Positions 26,324-36,574 of a DNA stretch of 63,112 nucleotides are shown here, one piece after another (position 1 is the stretch's first letter; each line of letters starts with the position of its first letter). The DNA lies in the NCBI GenBank assembly GCA_903852815.1, contig CAINRW010000024.1, positions 1-63,112 on the forward strand, given 5' to 3'. Source of the DNA: an uncultured Actinomycetes bacterium. GTDB lineage: Bacteria; Actinomycetota; Actinomycetes; Nanopelagicales; Nanopelagicaceae. A model generated the notes under the pieces. That model saw only the letters and a list, made by a program, of their open reading frames with translations, did not search any database and was not told where the DNA came from. Position numbers and translations under genes: made by a program.

Positions 26324-27526
26324 ATGACTTATGACGTTGAGAAAATTCGGGCACATTTTCCCGCACTAAATACTGGCTTGGCATATTTTGACGGACCTGG
26401 TGGCAGTCAAGTGCCCGATGTTGTTGGTGCGGCAATTGCCGAAGCAATCACTAAACCAATATCAAATCGAAACGTCAATACTGAGTCGGAAAAAAATGCC
26501 GAAGAATATGTTTTAGGTTTTCGTCAGGCAGTCGGAGATTTGATTGATGTAGATCCACGTGGTGTTGTTTATGGCCGTTCCTGGACCCAGCTTTCTTATG
26601 ACTTTTCGCGCACCTTAGCGAAGAGTTGGAAACCTGGTGATGAAATCGTCGTGAGTCGACTCGATCATGATTCAAATATTCGCCCGTGGATTCAAGCCGC
26701 TGAAGCGGTTGGTGCAACAGTGCGATGGGCAGAATTTGATGTGAATACCTCAGAACTAACTGTTGCTGCCGTTGAAGCAGTTCTAACTAGCAACACAAAA
26801 TTAGTTGCAGTAACGGGAGCCGGAAATACAATAGGGACGCGTCCGGATTTGAAAGCCATTGGGGACGCAGTCCATAAAGTCGGCGCACTGTTTTATGTTG
26901 ATGGCGTTCATTTAACTCCGCACGCAGCAATAAGCGCTAGAGAGATTGGCGCAGATTTCTACGGTTTTTCATTTTATAAATTGATGGGGCCTCACTGCGC
27001 AGCGTTGGCGGCTTCACCCGCACTCCTTGAAACACTTAATAATGACAAGTTATTACCAGCAACAAATAATGTTCCAGAACGCTTTGAATTTGGAACTTTG
27101 CCATATGAATTAATGGCTGGATGCATTGCCGCTGTTGATTTTATTGCTGACATGGCACCAGGTAGTGGTACTACTCGTCGTGAAAGAATTGTAAATTCAA
27201 TGAACGCTCTAGAAAAATATGAAGATGATTTATTGGAATACCTAGAGCGCGAAATTAAGAGCCTGCCTGGAGTTACGACATATGGACATGCGCAACATCG
27301 CACACCAACAATTTATTTCTCTTTTGCCAACAAAGACAGTGTTGAAATTTATAAAGCAATGGCGTTAAAGAAAGTTACCTTGCCTGCATCTAATTTCTAT
27401 GCCTTAGAGGTTTCCAGAAAACTCGGTCTTGGTGATGCTGGAGCACTTCGGGCTGGGCTTGCGCCATATTCGACCAAAGAAGATGTGGATCGCTTGATTT
27501 CAGGCCTAAAAGAGTTAATCGCGTAA
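26324..27526 (+). CDS. Cysteine desulfurase-like / class V aminotransferase fold protein
   Basis: AYFDGPGGSQVP...FYGFSFYKLMGPHCAAL...ALRAGLAPYSTKEDVDRLI; lacks the canonical C-terminal desulfurase Cys motif. Confidence 0.85.
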   Translation: MTYDVEKIRAHFPALNTGLAYFDGPGGSQVPDVVGAAIAEAITKPISNRNVNTESEKNAEEYVLGFRQAVGDLIDVDPRGVVYGRSWTQLSYDFSRTLAKSWKPGDEIVVSRLDHDSNIRPWIQAAEAVGATVRWAEFDVNTSELTVAAVEAVLTSNTKLVAVTGAGNTIGTRPDLKAIGDAVHKVGALFYVDGVHLTPHAAISAREIGADFYGFSFYKLMGPHCAALAASPALLETLNNDKLLPATNNVPERFEFGTLPYELMAGCIAAVDFIADMAPGSGTTRRERIVNSMNALEKYEDDLLEYLEREIKSLPGVTTYGHAQHRTPTIYFSFANKDSVEIYKAMALKKVTLPASNFYALEVSRKLGLGDAGALRAGLAPYSTKEDVDRLISGLKELIA

Positions 27527-27628
27527 GTTTTGACAAGTAATTCACATGAAAGCTTGAGTCACCGCACAATCCAAGGCTCTATTTTTCACTTAGCAAATTA
27601 ATGAAGTAATCGATTGAAAGGGAGCCAC

Positions 27629-27994
27629 ATGAACACAATTAAGCGAAGTATCGCAGCCATTACTGCTGCGGGTTTGATTACTCTGGCAGGAGCGACATCG
27701 GCAAGCGCAGCTGAAAACGTAGTTCCTAGCGTTAAGAAAGTCGCGCTGACGGCAGAGCAACGTGCCAGTTTCGATGCAGCAAAAATCGCTTTTCATAACG
27801 CTCGAGCAGCTCGTCAAAGTGCGATTGCAACTTCGGTTACAACTATCGCTTCCGCACGGGCAGTTCGTGACGCAGCTATAGCAAGTGCAACCACACCAGA
27901 GGCAAAGAAAGCTGCACGCGCAGCCTTTAAAGCTGCAGTTGCCACTATCAAAGCAAGCATTCCTGCTAAACCGGTTAAACCTGTTCGACCTTAA
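27629..27994 (+). CDS. Small Ala-rich secreted protein
   Basis: MNTIKRSIAAITAAGLITLAGATSASA signal peptide, then Ala/Lys-rich helix-forming sequence; GGGAGCC upstream of ATG 27629. Confidence 0.65.
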   Translation: MNTIKRSIAAITAAGLITLAGATSASAAENVVPSVKKVALTAEQRASFDAAKIAFHNARAARQSAIATSVTTIASARAVRDAAIASATTPEAKKAARAAFKAAVATIKASIPAKPVKPVRP

Positions 27995-28012
27995 AAAGTG
28001 GGAAGAAAAAAA

Positions 28013-28038
28013 GGAGCCAGTTCCCCTGGCTCCTTTTT
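28013..28038 (+). terminator. Rho-independent terminator
   Basis: GGAGCCAG-ttccc-CTGGCTCC-ttttt. Confidence 0.88.
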
Positions 28039-28045
28039 CTTTGTC

Positions 28046-28522
28046 TTAATTAAAACCAAGCGATTGATAAAGTTTTAAACCTTTTTCATTATCTGCATCC
28101 ACATAAAGCATTGCATGCTTGAGATTCTTTGAAACAAAATAATTGATTGCCTCAACCGATAACGCGCGAGCTATTCCACGACCATGGTGCAGGGGATGTG
28201 TTCCCACAACATATAACTCACCAACAGGATCTTGATTAACCAAATCTTGATGAATTTTTGTCCAGACGAAACCTTGCATAACTCCATTTTGGGTTGCTAA
28301 GAAAAAACCTTCAGAATCAAACCATGGTTCAGAGATTCGATTTTCTAGATCAGCCATTGCCCAATTTCCTTGATCGGGATGGTTTGCGAAAATCAGATTA
28401 TTTAAATCGAGCCATGCCTGCCTATGTGTTTCGGGATTGAATAATTCAATCGCATAGTCATGATGTGCTTGAGGAAGTGAATCCCTATTTAAATCGCGAT
28501 GAAGCTCGAGAATATGACGCAT
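28046..28522 (-). CDS. GNAT acetyltransferase resembling the C-terminal half of mycothiol synthase MshD
   Basis: GELYVVGTHPLHHGRGIARALSVEAI...AMLYVDADNEKGLKLYQSLGF; directly downstream of glnR as in other Actinobacteria. Confidence 0.75.
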   Translation of the reverse strand: MRHILELHRDLNRDSLPQAHHDYAIELFNPETHRQAWLDLNNLIFANHPDQGNWAMADLENRISEPWFDSEGFFLATQNGVMQGFVWTKIHQDLVNQDPVGELYVVGTHPLHHGRGIARALSVEAINYFVSKNLKHAMLYVDADNEKGLKLYQSLGFN

Positions 28523-28525
28523 GAT

Positions 28526-29206
28526 TTATGCATCGACAGTGAAGCGATATCCCACATTTCGAACGGTTCCAATAATCGCCTCAAACTCGGGACCTAATTT
28601 AGAACGTAAGCGTCGGATATGAACATCAACTGTACGAGTACCTCCGAAATAGTCGTACCCCCAAATTTCTTGCAAGAGTTGGGCGCGAGTGAATACACGT
28701 CCTGGGTGTTGTGCTAAATATTTTAAAAGTTCGAACTCTTTAAAAGTTAAATCGAGAACTTCACCTTTTAAGCGAGCTGTGTAAGTTGATTCATCTATAG
28801 CAACATCACCACTTCTTATTTCACCGCTATGAGGATCACTTTCAAGGGCAGCAGCAGCTTGCTTTCCTAAAACAATTCGGATGCGTGCATCAACTTCTGC
28901 AGGACCGGCAGTATCAAGCATTACATCGCTAATTCCCCAGTCAGCGTTAAATGCTGACAAACCACCTTCTGTAGTGATTGCAATGATTGGGCAACCAATT
29001 CCAGTAGTTGTAATTAATTTTGTTAATGATTTTGCTGCAGGTAAATCTCGTCGTGCATCAATGAGTAAAACATCAACATCAGGTGCATCAACCAAAACCG
29101 AAGCTTCCGCAGGCAAGATGCGAACAAGATGCTGTAGCAAACCAAGTGCAGGTAAAACTTCCGCGCTGGCACCAAGAGTGTTCGTGAGTAGCAGAACCTT
29201 GGCCAT
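28526..29206 (-). CDS. glnR: Atypical OmpR-family response regulator, GlnR-like
   Basis: [61 protein letters not shown]...[23 protein letters not shown] plus winged helix ([50 protein letters not shown]). Confidence 0.9.
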   Translation of the reverse strand: MAKVLLLTNTLGASAEVLPALGLLQHLVRILPAEASVLVDAPDVDVLLIDARRDLPAAKSLTKLITTTGIGCPIIAITTEGGLSAFNADWGISDVMLDTAGPAEVDARIRIVLGKQAAAALESDPHSGEIRSGDVAIDESTYTARLKGEVLDLTFKEFELLKYLAQHPGRVFTRAQLLQEIWGYDYFGGTRTVDVHIRRLRSKLGPEFEAIIGTVRNVGYRFTVDA

Positions 29207-29631
29207 TGGTACAGACTACCCTCGTGAAATCAATGCTTCCAGTCGTCATCGTGCTCGCAATCTCGAGTGCATATGGCCTTTGGTACAAGCGGTCCAGAGG
29301 TGTCATAAGGGCTAAGAACAAGGCCGAACTGCTTACTCCAGAGATGATTGGTAGCGCGCTTGGCACACGAGCCACACTGGTGCAATTCTCGTCGGCTTTC
29401 TGCACTCCGTGCCGTGCCACTCGCTCAATTCTTCAAAATATTGTGGAAAGCCATTCCGATGTTGTCCATGTAGATATTGATGCTGAGGATCACTTGGAGC
29501 TAGTTCGTACATTAAATATTTTGAGTACCCCAACAACTCTATTTCTTAATTCAAGTGGACAAGAAATTGGAAGGGCAGTTGGCGCACCAAAACGTGAACA
29601 AGTGATTAACGCACTTGCCGCAATTAGATAG
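29206..29631 (+). CDS. Thioredoxin-family protein (CTPC)
   Basis: TM N-terminus; [19 protein letters not shown]...[25 protein letters not shown]. Confidence 0.88.
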   Translation: MVQTTLVKSMLPVVIVLAISSAYGLWYKRSRGVIRAKNKAELLTPEMIGSALGTRATLVQFSSAFCTPCRATRSILQNIVESHSDVVHVDIDAEDHLELVRTLNILSTPTTLFLNSSGQEIGRAVGAPKREQVINALAAIR

Positions 29632-29687
29632 TTTGTGCGAATTCTTCGCAACTCGCATTTTGATTTTTCATTCTTTATTCTTCATCA

Positions 29688-30137
29688 ATGCAAACATTAG
29701 AAATAAATAAAGAAACTAGAAATGTAATTGATGCACGCGGACCACGCTTTAGTGCAGTAATAACTACGTTAGTTCTAGCAGCCGCACTGGCTACCAACAA
29801 CCTCTGGGTAATTGTTATGCAAGCAATTATTTTTGCAATTGGCGCCTTTCGTGGTCCACAGTTCACACCGTATGCGGCGATCTTCCGCGTTGTAATTAAG
29901 CCACGACTTAAGAGTGCCGCTGTGACAGAAGATGTTCGCCCTCCCCAGTTCGCACAAAGCGTGGGATTACTTTTTGCCTTAACTGCTATTACCGGGCTGG
30001 TTATAGGAATCAACGCACTTTTCTTAATTGCAGTTTCATTTGCTTTAGCTGCTGCATTTCTAAACGCTGCATTCAATTTCTGCCTAGGTTGTGAGATCTA
30101 CTTACTGATTCTGCGAGTACGATTAGCACATGGCTGA
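29688..30137 (+). CDS. DUF4395 membrane protein
   Basis: IDARGPRFSAVITTLVLAAAL...FRGPQFTPYAAIFR...AAAFLNAAFNFCLGCEIYLL. Confidence 0.85.
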   Translation: MQTLEINKETRNVIDARGPRFSAVITTLVLAAALATNNLWVIVMQAIIFAIGAFRGPQFTPYAAIFRVVIKPRLKSAAVTEDVRPPQFAQSVGLLFALTAITGLVIGINALFLIAVSFALAAAFLNAAFNFCLGCEIYLLILRVRLAHG

Positions 30138-30534
30138 TAAGCATGAATTGCGAGACAAAGGGCTTCGGTTAACACCTCAGCGTGAATTAGTTTTAGCGGC
30201 AGTACGAGAACTAGGGCATTCAACTCCAGAAGAAGTTGCCGAAAAAGTTCGTCTGACACATCCGGGAATTAATCTCTCGACGGTTTATCGAAACCTTGAA
30301 ACTCTAGAAAACGTTGGGCTCGTACAGCACACACATTTAGGTCACGGCGGCGCGACGTATCATGCAGCAGAAGAGCTCACCCATTTGCATTTAGTCTGCG
30401 GAAAATGTGAAGCCGTAGGGGATGCACCTCTTGATGTTGCCGCGAATTTTGTTAACGCACTCTCTGACGAATATGGTTTCAAAACCGATGTCAGTCACTT
30501 CGCGATTTATGGAACTTGTTCTAACTGTCAATGA
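30130..30534 (+). CDS. Fur-family transcriptional regulator (Zur/FurB-like)
   Basis: RLTPQRELVLAAVRELGHSTPEEVAEKVR...INLSTVYRNLETLENVGLV...HLVCGKCEAVGDA...YGTCSNC. Confidence 0.9.
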   Translation: MADKHELRDKGLRLTPQRELVLAAVRELGHSTPEEVAEKVRLTHPGINLSTVYRNLETLENVGLVQHTHLGHGGATYHAAEELTHLHLVCGKCEAVGDAPLDVAANFVNALSDEYGFKTDVSHFAIYGTCSNCQ

Positions 30535-31430
30535 GTGCAGTACTTGTTGAAGATGGTCCTGATAAGGGTGCCATCTGGCATTTTGGTGAACCAGTAAAAG
30601 AACAGCGCGCACTTGAAGCTGGAACCGCTTGGGCCGACTTATCGCACTTATCGGTTGTGATTGTCAGCGGAGAAGATCGTTTGAAGTGGTTACATGATTT
30701 AACTACTCAATTCTTAAACAACCTTGAAGTTGGAGTTTGGAAATCTGCATTGATCCTTGATCCTCAAGGTCATGTGGAGTACCAATTCAATTTAGTTGAT
30801 GATGGTTCGCAGGTCTACATATCTCTAGATAAGGCCTACGCAGAAAACTTAATCACTTATTTAACTAAGATGAAATTTATGTTGAATGTAGATGTCCGTG
30901 ATGCAAGTTATGAGTTTGTTGTTTTGCGAGCTCCAGGAAAAACCACTGATATTGGCGGCCCATTTGCTTTAGTCCCACGTGCTGAACTTAGCGAGATGGC
31001 CAAAAATTTCAATGAAGTTGCAACACAGGTAGGAACGTGGGCCCTTGATGCAGAGCGAGTTGCTGCGGGCCGACCTCGAATTGGTTTTGAAACTGATCAC
31101 AAAACTATCCCAAATGAAATTGCGCTATTAAACACTGCAGTACATATGAATAAGGGTTGCTATCGCGGTCAAGAAACTGTGGCCAAGATTTTCAATCTAG
31201 GTAACCCACCTCGTCGATTAGTGATGTTGCATCTTGATGGCAGCGATGTAGGCTTTCCTGCAACAGGAACAGCGATTGAAAATAATGGAACAGTGGTAGG
31301 GTTCATTGGAACCGTCGCTCGCCACCATGAACTTGGAACTATTGCATTGGCAATTGTTAAACGAAATACACCAATCGAGGCAACGCTTTCAGTTGATGGA
31401 ATTCCAGCAGCACAGCAGGTGATTGTTTAA
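30531..31430 (+). CDS. Folate-binding protein YgfZ/GcvT-like
   Basis: VIVSGEDRLKWLHDLTTQFL...ALLNTAVHMNKGCYRGQETVAKIFNLGNPPRRLVML. Confidence 0.9.
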   Translation: MSAVLVEDGPDKGAIWHFGEPVKEQRALEAGTAWADLSHLSVVIVSGEDRLKWLHDLTTQFLNNLEVGVWKSALILDPQGHVEYQFNLVDDGSQVYISLDKAYAENLITYLTKMKFMLNVDVRDASYEFVVLRAPGKTTDIGGPFALVPRAELSEMAKNFNEVATQVGTWALDAERVAAGRPRIGFETDHKTIPNEIALLNTAVHMNKGCYRGQETVAKIFNLGNPPRRLVMLHLDGSDVGFPATGTAIENNGTVVGFIGTVARHHELGTIALAIVKRNTPIEATLSVDGIPAAQQVIV

Positions 31431-31447
31431 CCGCTACGATTTAGCCT

Positions 31448-31576
31448 ATGGAGCTATTTACTTCAATCATTCTTGGCTTGTCAGCCACTGGTTTAGGTAT
31501 TGCGCTCATTTTTTATGCTTTCCGCGGACGTCAGTCACAGGCTCGTCGTTCGCCTCGATTTAGAGGGCGTCCATAA
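31448..31576 (+). CDS. Small single-TM protein, 42 aa (MELFTSIILGLSATGLGIALIFYAFRGRQSQARRSPRFRGRP)
   Basis: Not in the ORF track; complete ATG-TAA frame filling the gap and ending directly before the ATG at 31577; TM plus basic tail. Confidence 0.7.
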   Translation: MELFTSIILGLSATGLGIALIFYAFRGRQSQARRSPRFRGRP

Positions 31577-32074
31577 ATGGTTTTCACTATCCCAGAAGGT
31601 TTACATCCTGACCTCAATCCACTTGCGTGGTTAGTAGGAACTTGGCGCGGTAAAGGACGTGGAGATTATCCTGGCATTGAAAGTTTTGAATTTAATCATG
31701 AAGTTGTTTTTAATCATGACGGCCGCGATTTTCTGAATTATTTTTCCCGTTCTTGGATTTTAAATGCCGATGGTGAAATAGTTAAACCCGGACCATCAGA
31801 AGTTGGATTTTGGCGCGTTAAACCAAACAATATTCTTGAAGTATTGATTTCGCACAGTACTGGAATTACTGAAGGTTGGGTCGGTCATTTCGATGGACCA
31901 AAAATGCAACTAGTTATGGATCAACCGTATTCATCGCCAACTGCAAAAATAGTTACTGAAGGTGTGCGTTTATATGGCCTTGTCGAAGGTGAATTATTTT
32001 TTGCATATGACATGGCAACACCAGAAAAAGAATTGCAAGCACATATCTGGTCAACGATGCCGCGATCCGAATAA
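31577..32074 (+). CDS. FABP-like/nitrobindin family heme-binding protein (UPF0678)
   Basis: HPDLNPLAWLVGTWRGKGRGDYPGIESFEFNHEVVFNHDGRDFLNYFSRSW...EVGFWRVKPNNILEVLISHSTGITEGWVG. Confidence 0.9.
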   Translation: MVFTIPEGLHPDLNPLAWLVGTWRGKGRGDYPGIESFEFNHEVVFNHDGRDFLNYFSRSWILNADGEIVKPGPSEVGFWRVKPNNILEVLISHSTGITEGWVGHFDGPKMQLVMDQPYSSPTAKIVTEGVRLYGLVEGELFFAYDMATPEKELQAHIWSTMPRSE

Positions 32075-32988
32075 TGATTTCCGGCGAAGTTTTAGCTGAA
32101 GTAACTCGTGGTGGCGAAGTTGAATCCGTTCATGCTGGGCATGTAGTTGCATTAAATTCCGACGGATCTATTCTTTTTCAAAAAGGTAATCCAACTTTGC
32201 CGATGTACTCTCGCTCTTCCTTAAAATCGGTTCAAGCATCAGCGATGGTGCGTGAAGGTCTTGATCTCGAGCCTCGTCTCTTGGCATTGGTTTGCGCTTC
32301 ACATGCCGGTACGCAAAAACATCAAAATGGAGTTCAATCTATTTTGGCAAAGGCTGGGTTGGATGAGCATTCTCTTCAATGCGTAATGGATCGTCCATTA
32401 GATGAAGAACTCAGGAGAACTTCCCAACCAACACGTTTAGCCATGAACTGCAGTGGAAAACATGCGGGGATGCTTGTTACGTGCCACATTAATGGTTGGC
32501 CAACAGAGTCATATTTGAATCCCGAACATCCACTTCAACAGCTGATTGCACAAGAAATTGAAATGTTAAGCGGGGAAACTATCTCGCATACAACAGTTGA
32601 TGGATGTGGTGCTCCACTTTTTATGTTTTCTTTGCTGGGATTAGCCAGGGCAATTCGCACACTCACAATTTCAAGTGATTCCGTGCACCAACTAGTTGTA
32701 CAAGCTTGTCGGGATTTTCCTGAGATGGTTTCAGGCGAAGGCCGTTTAGCGACGCGAATGATGCAAAATATCGATGGGTTATTTATGAAAGATGGAGCAG
32801 AAGCGGTAAATGTGGCCTCACTCCACGATGGTCGCACTTTTGCTATAAAAATCAGCGATGGAAATGCCCGCGCAATTCCAACTGTTACTGCGGCGACTTT
32901 GAAACTTTTCGGGGTCGAGCCCCATGAAGTTGACGAAAATATTTTGGGTGGCGGTAAACCCGTAGGCACCATTCGCGCAACCTTCTAA
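32074..32988 (+). CDS. Asparaginase (type II-like, AnsA-unrelated family)
   Basis: EVTRGGEVESVHAGHVVALNSDGSILFQKGNPTLPMYSRSSLKSVQA...NCSGKHAGMLVTC...TVDGCGAPLF. Confidence 0.88.
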   Translation: MISGEVLAEVTRGGEVESVHAGHVVALNSDGSILFQKGNPTLPMYSRSSLKSVQASAMVREGLDLEPRLLALVCASHAGTQKHQNGVQSILAKAGLDEHSLQCVMDRPLDEELRRTSQPTRLAMNCSGKHAGMLVTCHINGWPTESYLNPEHPLQQLIAQEIEMLSGETISHTTVDGCGAPLFMFSLLGLARAIRTLTISSDSVHQLVVQACRDFPEMVSGEGRLATRMMQNIDGLFMKDGAEAVNVASLHDGRTFAIKISDGNARAIPTVTAATLKLFGVEPHEVDENILGGGKPVGTIRATF

Positions 32989-33007
32989 TAGCCCGTACCC
33001 TTAATTC

Positions 33008-34264
33008 ATGAACGGCCGCATTGCCACCTTGATGGTGCATACATCCCCATTAGATCAGCCAGGAATTGGTGATGCCGGCGGAATGAATATTTATGTTGTG
33101 GAATCTGCACAACGAATGGCGGCAATGGGTGTCGAAGTTGATATTTTTACTCGGCGAACAAATGCTGATCAACCCGAAATCGTGGATATTTCACCGGGAG
33201 TTCGAGTTCGACATTTTGATTGTGGTCACGGAGCGCTAACTAAAGAGCAACTCCCAATTCATATCGCAGGACTCTCTAAAGAGTTTTTACGAATTGCTAA
33301 AAATGAAAATTACGATGTCATTCATTCGCATTATTGGATCTCAGGAAAAGTTGCCATGAATGCTGCAAAAGAATTAGGAATTCCGCTGGTGCACACAATG
33401 CACACAATGGCACGAGTGAAGAATTTAAATCTTGCCGAAGGTGAAGTTCCGGAACCAATGATTCGCGTACAAGGTGAAACTCAAGTTGTCGCCGCCGCAC
33501 AAGCTCTAATTGCAAATACAGATGCCGAAGCAGCAAGTTTAGTTTCCCTTTATGACGCCTGTCCCGACACCGCGCACGTAGTAACACCAGGTGTTGATCT
33601 TTATACATTTACGCCTGGAGCTGGACGAAAGTCAGCACGTGAATTCATCGGAGTTAAAGAAGATGCACTTGTGATTAGTTTTGTGGGACGGATTCAACCG
33701 CACAAAGGCCCTGAGGTGCTCATTCGTGCAACTTCGGAGTTAGTAAAACACTCACCTCTACTTCGGCCCAAACTAGTTGTAAATATTATTGGTGGAGCAT
33801 CTGGAGCCAATACTGAAGAAGTTGAACGTTTAAAAGAGTTAACAACATGGCTTGGAATCGATGATGTTGTTAGTTTTACTCCGCCGGTAACACGTGCAGA
33901 TTTGCCACAGTGGTACCGCGCTGCTGATTTAGTGTGCGTTCCAAGTTATTCAGAGAGTTTCGGTTTAGTCGCACTTGAGGCTCAAGCATGTGCAACACCA
34001 GTGGTTGCTACTGCAGTTGGAGGCTTACGAACTGCGGTTGCTGATGGAATTTCAGGCGTATTAGTTGATGGGCATGATGCAAAAGCTTGGTCATCTGTAA
34101 TTGCTCGTTTGCTTATGGAGCCACAACGTCGTGTACTTCTTTCAATGGGCGCAGTAGAACATGCATCTCACTTTGGTTGGGATGCAACTGCACGTGGAAC
34201 TTTAGATATTTACGATCAAGTAATTACTGAAAATAATGCTGCTCGTAAAATTGCTGGTGAGTAG
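33008..34264 (+). CDS. mshA: D-inositol-3-phosphate glycosyltransferase (mycothiol biosynthesis)
   Basis: MVHTSPLDQPGIGDAGGMNIYVVESAQRMAAMGVEVDIFTRRT...HSHYWISGKVA...HTMHTMARVKN...GRIQPHKGPEVLI...SYSESFGLVALEAQACATPVVATAVGGL. Confidence 0.93.
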   Translation: MNGRIATLMVHTSPLDQPGIGDAGGMNIYVVESAQRMAAMGVEVDIFTRRTNADQPEIVDISPGVRVRHFDCGHGALTKEQLPIHIAGLSKEFLRIAKNENYDVIHSHYWISGKVAMNAAKELGIPLVHTMHTMARVKNLNLAEGEVPEPMIRVQGETQVVAAAQALIANTDAEAASLVSLYDACPDTAHVVTPGVDLYTFTPGAGRKSAREFIGVKEDALVISFVGRIQPHKGPEVLIRATSELVKHSPLLRPKLVVNIIGGASGANTEEVERLKELTTWLGIDDVVSFTPPVTRADLPQWYRAADLVCVPSYSESFGLVALEAQACATPVVATAVGGLRTAVADGISGVLVDGHDAKAWSSVIARLLMEPQRRVLLSMGAVEHASHFGWDATARGTLDIYDQVITENNAARKIAGE

Positions 34265-34747
34265 ATGGCAGCCATAGATCCACGAATAATTATTGAAGAG
34301 TTCTTAGATTCACATGATTTAGAGTTTGATAGAAAAGATGAAAATACTTTCTTAATAACTTTGCCCGGTGAAAAGAAATTGCAAACTCATTGTGCACTTG
34401 TGGTTGGAGATCATTCATTGAGCATCAATGCATTCGTCATTAGAAAACCCGATGATAATGAGGCAGCTATTCATGCTTGGTGCATGGCAAAAAATGCCTC
34501 CCTGTATGGAATAGCTTTTGCAATCAATGAAGTGCGGGATATTTTCCTTGTAGGTCGCCTACCTATTTCAGCCGTTACCGACCGTGAAATCGATCGATTA
34601 GTGGGCTCGGTCTTGCAAATCTCTGATGCATCATTTAACCCGTTGCTTGAACTCGGCTTTGCGAATGCAATTCGCCGTGAGTGGGCTTGGCGTATTTCTC
34701 GCGGAGAGTCACTGGCAAATTTAGAGGCTTTCAAACATTTGGTTTAG
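34265..34747 (+). CDS. YbjN domain-containing protein
   Basis: Between mshA and gpmA as in many Actinobacteria; FLITLPGEKKLQTHCALVVGDHSLSINAFVIRKPDDN...WCMAKNASLYGIAFAIN. Confidence 0.85.
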   Translation: MAAIDPRIIIEEFLDSHDLEFDRKDENTFLITLPGEKKLQTHCALVVGDHSLSINAFVIRKPDDNEAAIHAWCMAKNASLYGIAFAINEVRDIFLVGRLPISAVTDREIDRLVGSVLQISDASFNPLLELGFANAIRREWAWRISRGESLANLEAFKHLV

Positions 34748-34756
34748 GATGTCTCC

Positions 34757-35500
34757 ATGAGTAACTTTGAACTAATCCTTTTGCGCCATGGTGAATCTGA
34801 ATGGAACGCCAAAAATCTATTTACTGGCTGGGTGGATGTTCGCCTGTCCGATAAAGGTGAAGCCGAAGCGCGTCGCGGTGGTTCACTCTTGGCCGAGCGA
34901 GGCTTGCTGCCAGATTTAGTTCACACTTCACTTCTTCGCCGCGCGATTCATACCTCGCAATTGGCACTTGATGCGTGCGATCGCCATTGGATTCCAGTTA
35001 AGCGTTCGTGGCGCTTAAACGAGCGTCATTACGGCGCACTTCAAGGCAAAGATAAGGCTCAGACTCTTGCTCAATACGGTGAAGAGCAGTTTCAGTTATG
35101 GCGTCGCTCTTTTGACGTACCGCCACCACCAATCGAAGACAATGATGAGTTTTCTCAGGTACATGATGCACGTTATGCCGATATAACAACGCCTAAGACT
35201 GAATGCCTCAAAGACGTTGTAGAGCGAATGCTGCCTTACTGGCATGAATCGATTGTTCCTGATCTCAAGGCTGGAAAGCGTGTGCTTGTAACTGCACATG
35301 GAAATTCTTTGCGTGCTTTGGTTAAGCATCTTGATGGAATCAGTGATGCAGATATTGCTGGTTTAAATATTCCAACTGGAATTCCTCTGTACTACAAACT
35401 GGATGCAGATTTGATGCCGACGCAAAAAGGTGGCGAGTATTTAGATCCAGAAGCTGCTAAAGAGGCTATTGCAGCCGTTGCTAATCAGGGTAAAAAGTAA
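34757..35500 (+). CDS. gpmA: 2,3-bisphosphoglycerate-dependent phosphoglycerate mutase
   Basis: [37 protein letters not shown]...[15 protein letters not shown]...[22 protein letters not shown]. Confidence 0.95.
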   Translation: MSNFELILLRHGESEWNAKNLFTGWVDVRLSDKGEAEARRGGSLLAERGLLPDLVHTSLLRRAIHTSQLALDACDRHWIPVKRSWRLNERHYGALQGKDKAQTLAQYGEEQFQLWRRSFDVPPPPIEDNDEFSQVHDARYADITTPKTECLKDVVERMLPYWHESIVPDLKAGKRVLVTAHGNSLRALVKHLDGISDADIAGLNIPTGIPLYYKLDADLMPTQKGGEYLDPEAAKEAIAAVANQGKK

Positions 35501-35502
35501 AT

Positions 35503-35982
35503 TTACTTTGAAGTGATTCCGGCGTAAGTATCGCGCTGGTCACGGATTAGTGCCTGAACATTTACTTGGCCAGCACGTGCAAAGAACATCGAGATTTCAA
35601 CGCGTTGACCAGCTTTAGCACCAAGGGCATTTACGACTGCCTTTGCATTAGCGCTCGCACCTTCAAAAATAATTGGCTGATTCTGCGCTAAAACATTTTT
35701 TCCAGTTAATTGCGCAAGCTGACCATTAATAGTTAAACCTAATAACGCATCTTCAGTTGGATTTGAATTAACTATTGTTCCAACCAGAACTCCGGCACCA
35801 TCTGCCGTATCTACCAAAAGAATATTTACCAACTTAATATTGTTTTCATTTGACGTGATCGAAGCTTCGACGCCGTCAGTTACTTGATTGACTTGTCGCG
35901 TAGATGCATTTAGACCAGCACCACAAGCAGTTAATGATGCAGATAAAATTAGAACTGAAAATGCAGTAAGTGTGCGACGCAT
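35503..35982 (-). CDS. Putative lipoprotein
   Basis: Lipobox-like LTACGAG after an N-terminal hydrophobic stretch. Confidence 0.7.
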   Translation of the reverse strand: MRRTLTAFSVLILSASLTACGAGLNASTRQVNQVTDGVEASITSNENNIKLVNILLVDTADGAGVLVGTIVNSNPTEDALLGLTINGQLAQLTGKNVLAQNQPIIFEGASANAKAVVNALGAKAGQRVEISMFFARAGQVNVQALIRDQRDTYAGITSK

Positions 35983-36089
35983 AGGCCAAATTATCTCACA
36001 TCAAATAAGTAGTGTTTAACGCTGATTATTCGCAGGTTTTCTGATAGTGAATATGCTGGTAGAATCGTCCCCCTAGCGAAGGGCATCAC

Positions 36090-36572
36090 ATGACATTTAA
36101 GGTCGGCGAAACCGTTGTTTATCCTCATCACGGGGCTGCATTAATCGAAGCTATTGAAACACGCGTGATCAAGGGTGAAGAAAAAACCTACCTAGTGTTA
36201 AAAGTTGCTCAAGGCGATTTAACTGTTCGAGTTCCTGCAGACAATGTAGATCTCGTCGGAGTTCGCGATGTCGTTGATTCTGCTGGATTGGATCGTGTTT
36301 TCAACGTTCTTCGCCAGCCTTACACAGAAGAACCAACTAACTGGTCACGTCGCTACAAAGCCAATCTTGAAAAACTCGCCTCAGGTGATGTTATTAAAGT
36401 TGCTGAAGTTGTTCGCGATTTATATCGTCGCGACTTAGATCGTGGACTTTCAGCTGGTGAAAAGCGCATGCTCGCCAAGGCGAAGCAGATCCTTATCTCA
36501 GAGCTTGCTCTTGCTGAGCGCACTGATGAAGAAAAGGCTGCAGTAATCCTTGACGAGGTTCTCGCTTCGTAA
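36090..36572 (+). CDS. carD: CarD-family transcriptional regulator
   Basis: [37 protein letters not shown]...[20 protein letters not shown]...[17 protein letters not shown]. Confidence 0.95.
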   Translation: MTFKVGETVVYPHHGAALIEAIETRVIKGEEKTYLVLKVAQGDLTVRVPADNVDLVGVRDVVDSAGLDRVFNVLRQPYTEEPTNWSRRYKANLEKLASGDVIKVAEVVRDLYRRDLDRGLSAGEKRMLAKAKQILISELALAERTDEEKAAVILDEVLAS

Positions 36573-36574
36573 CA

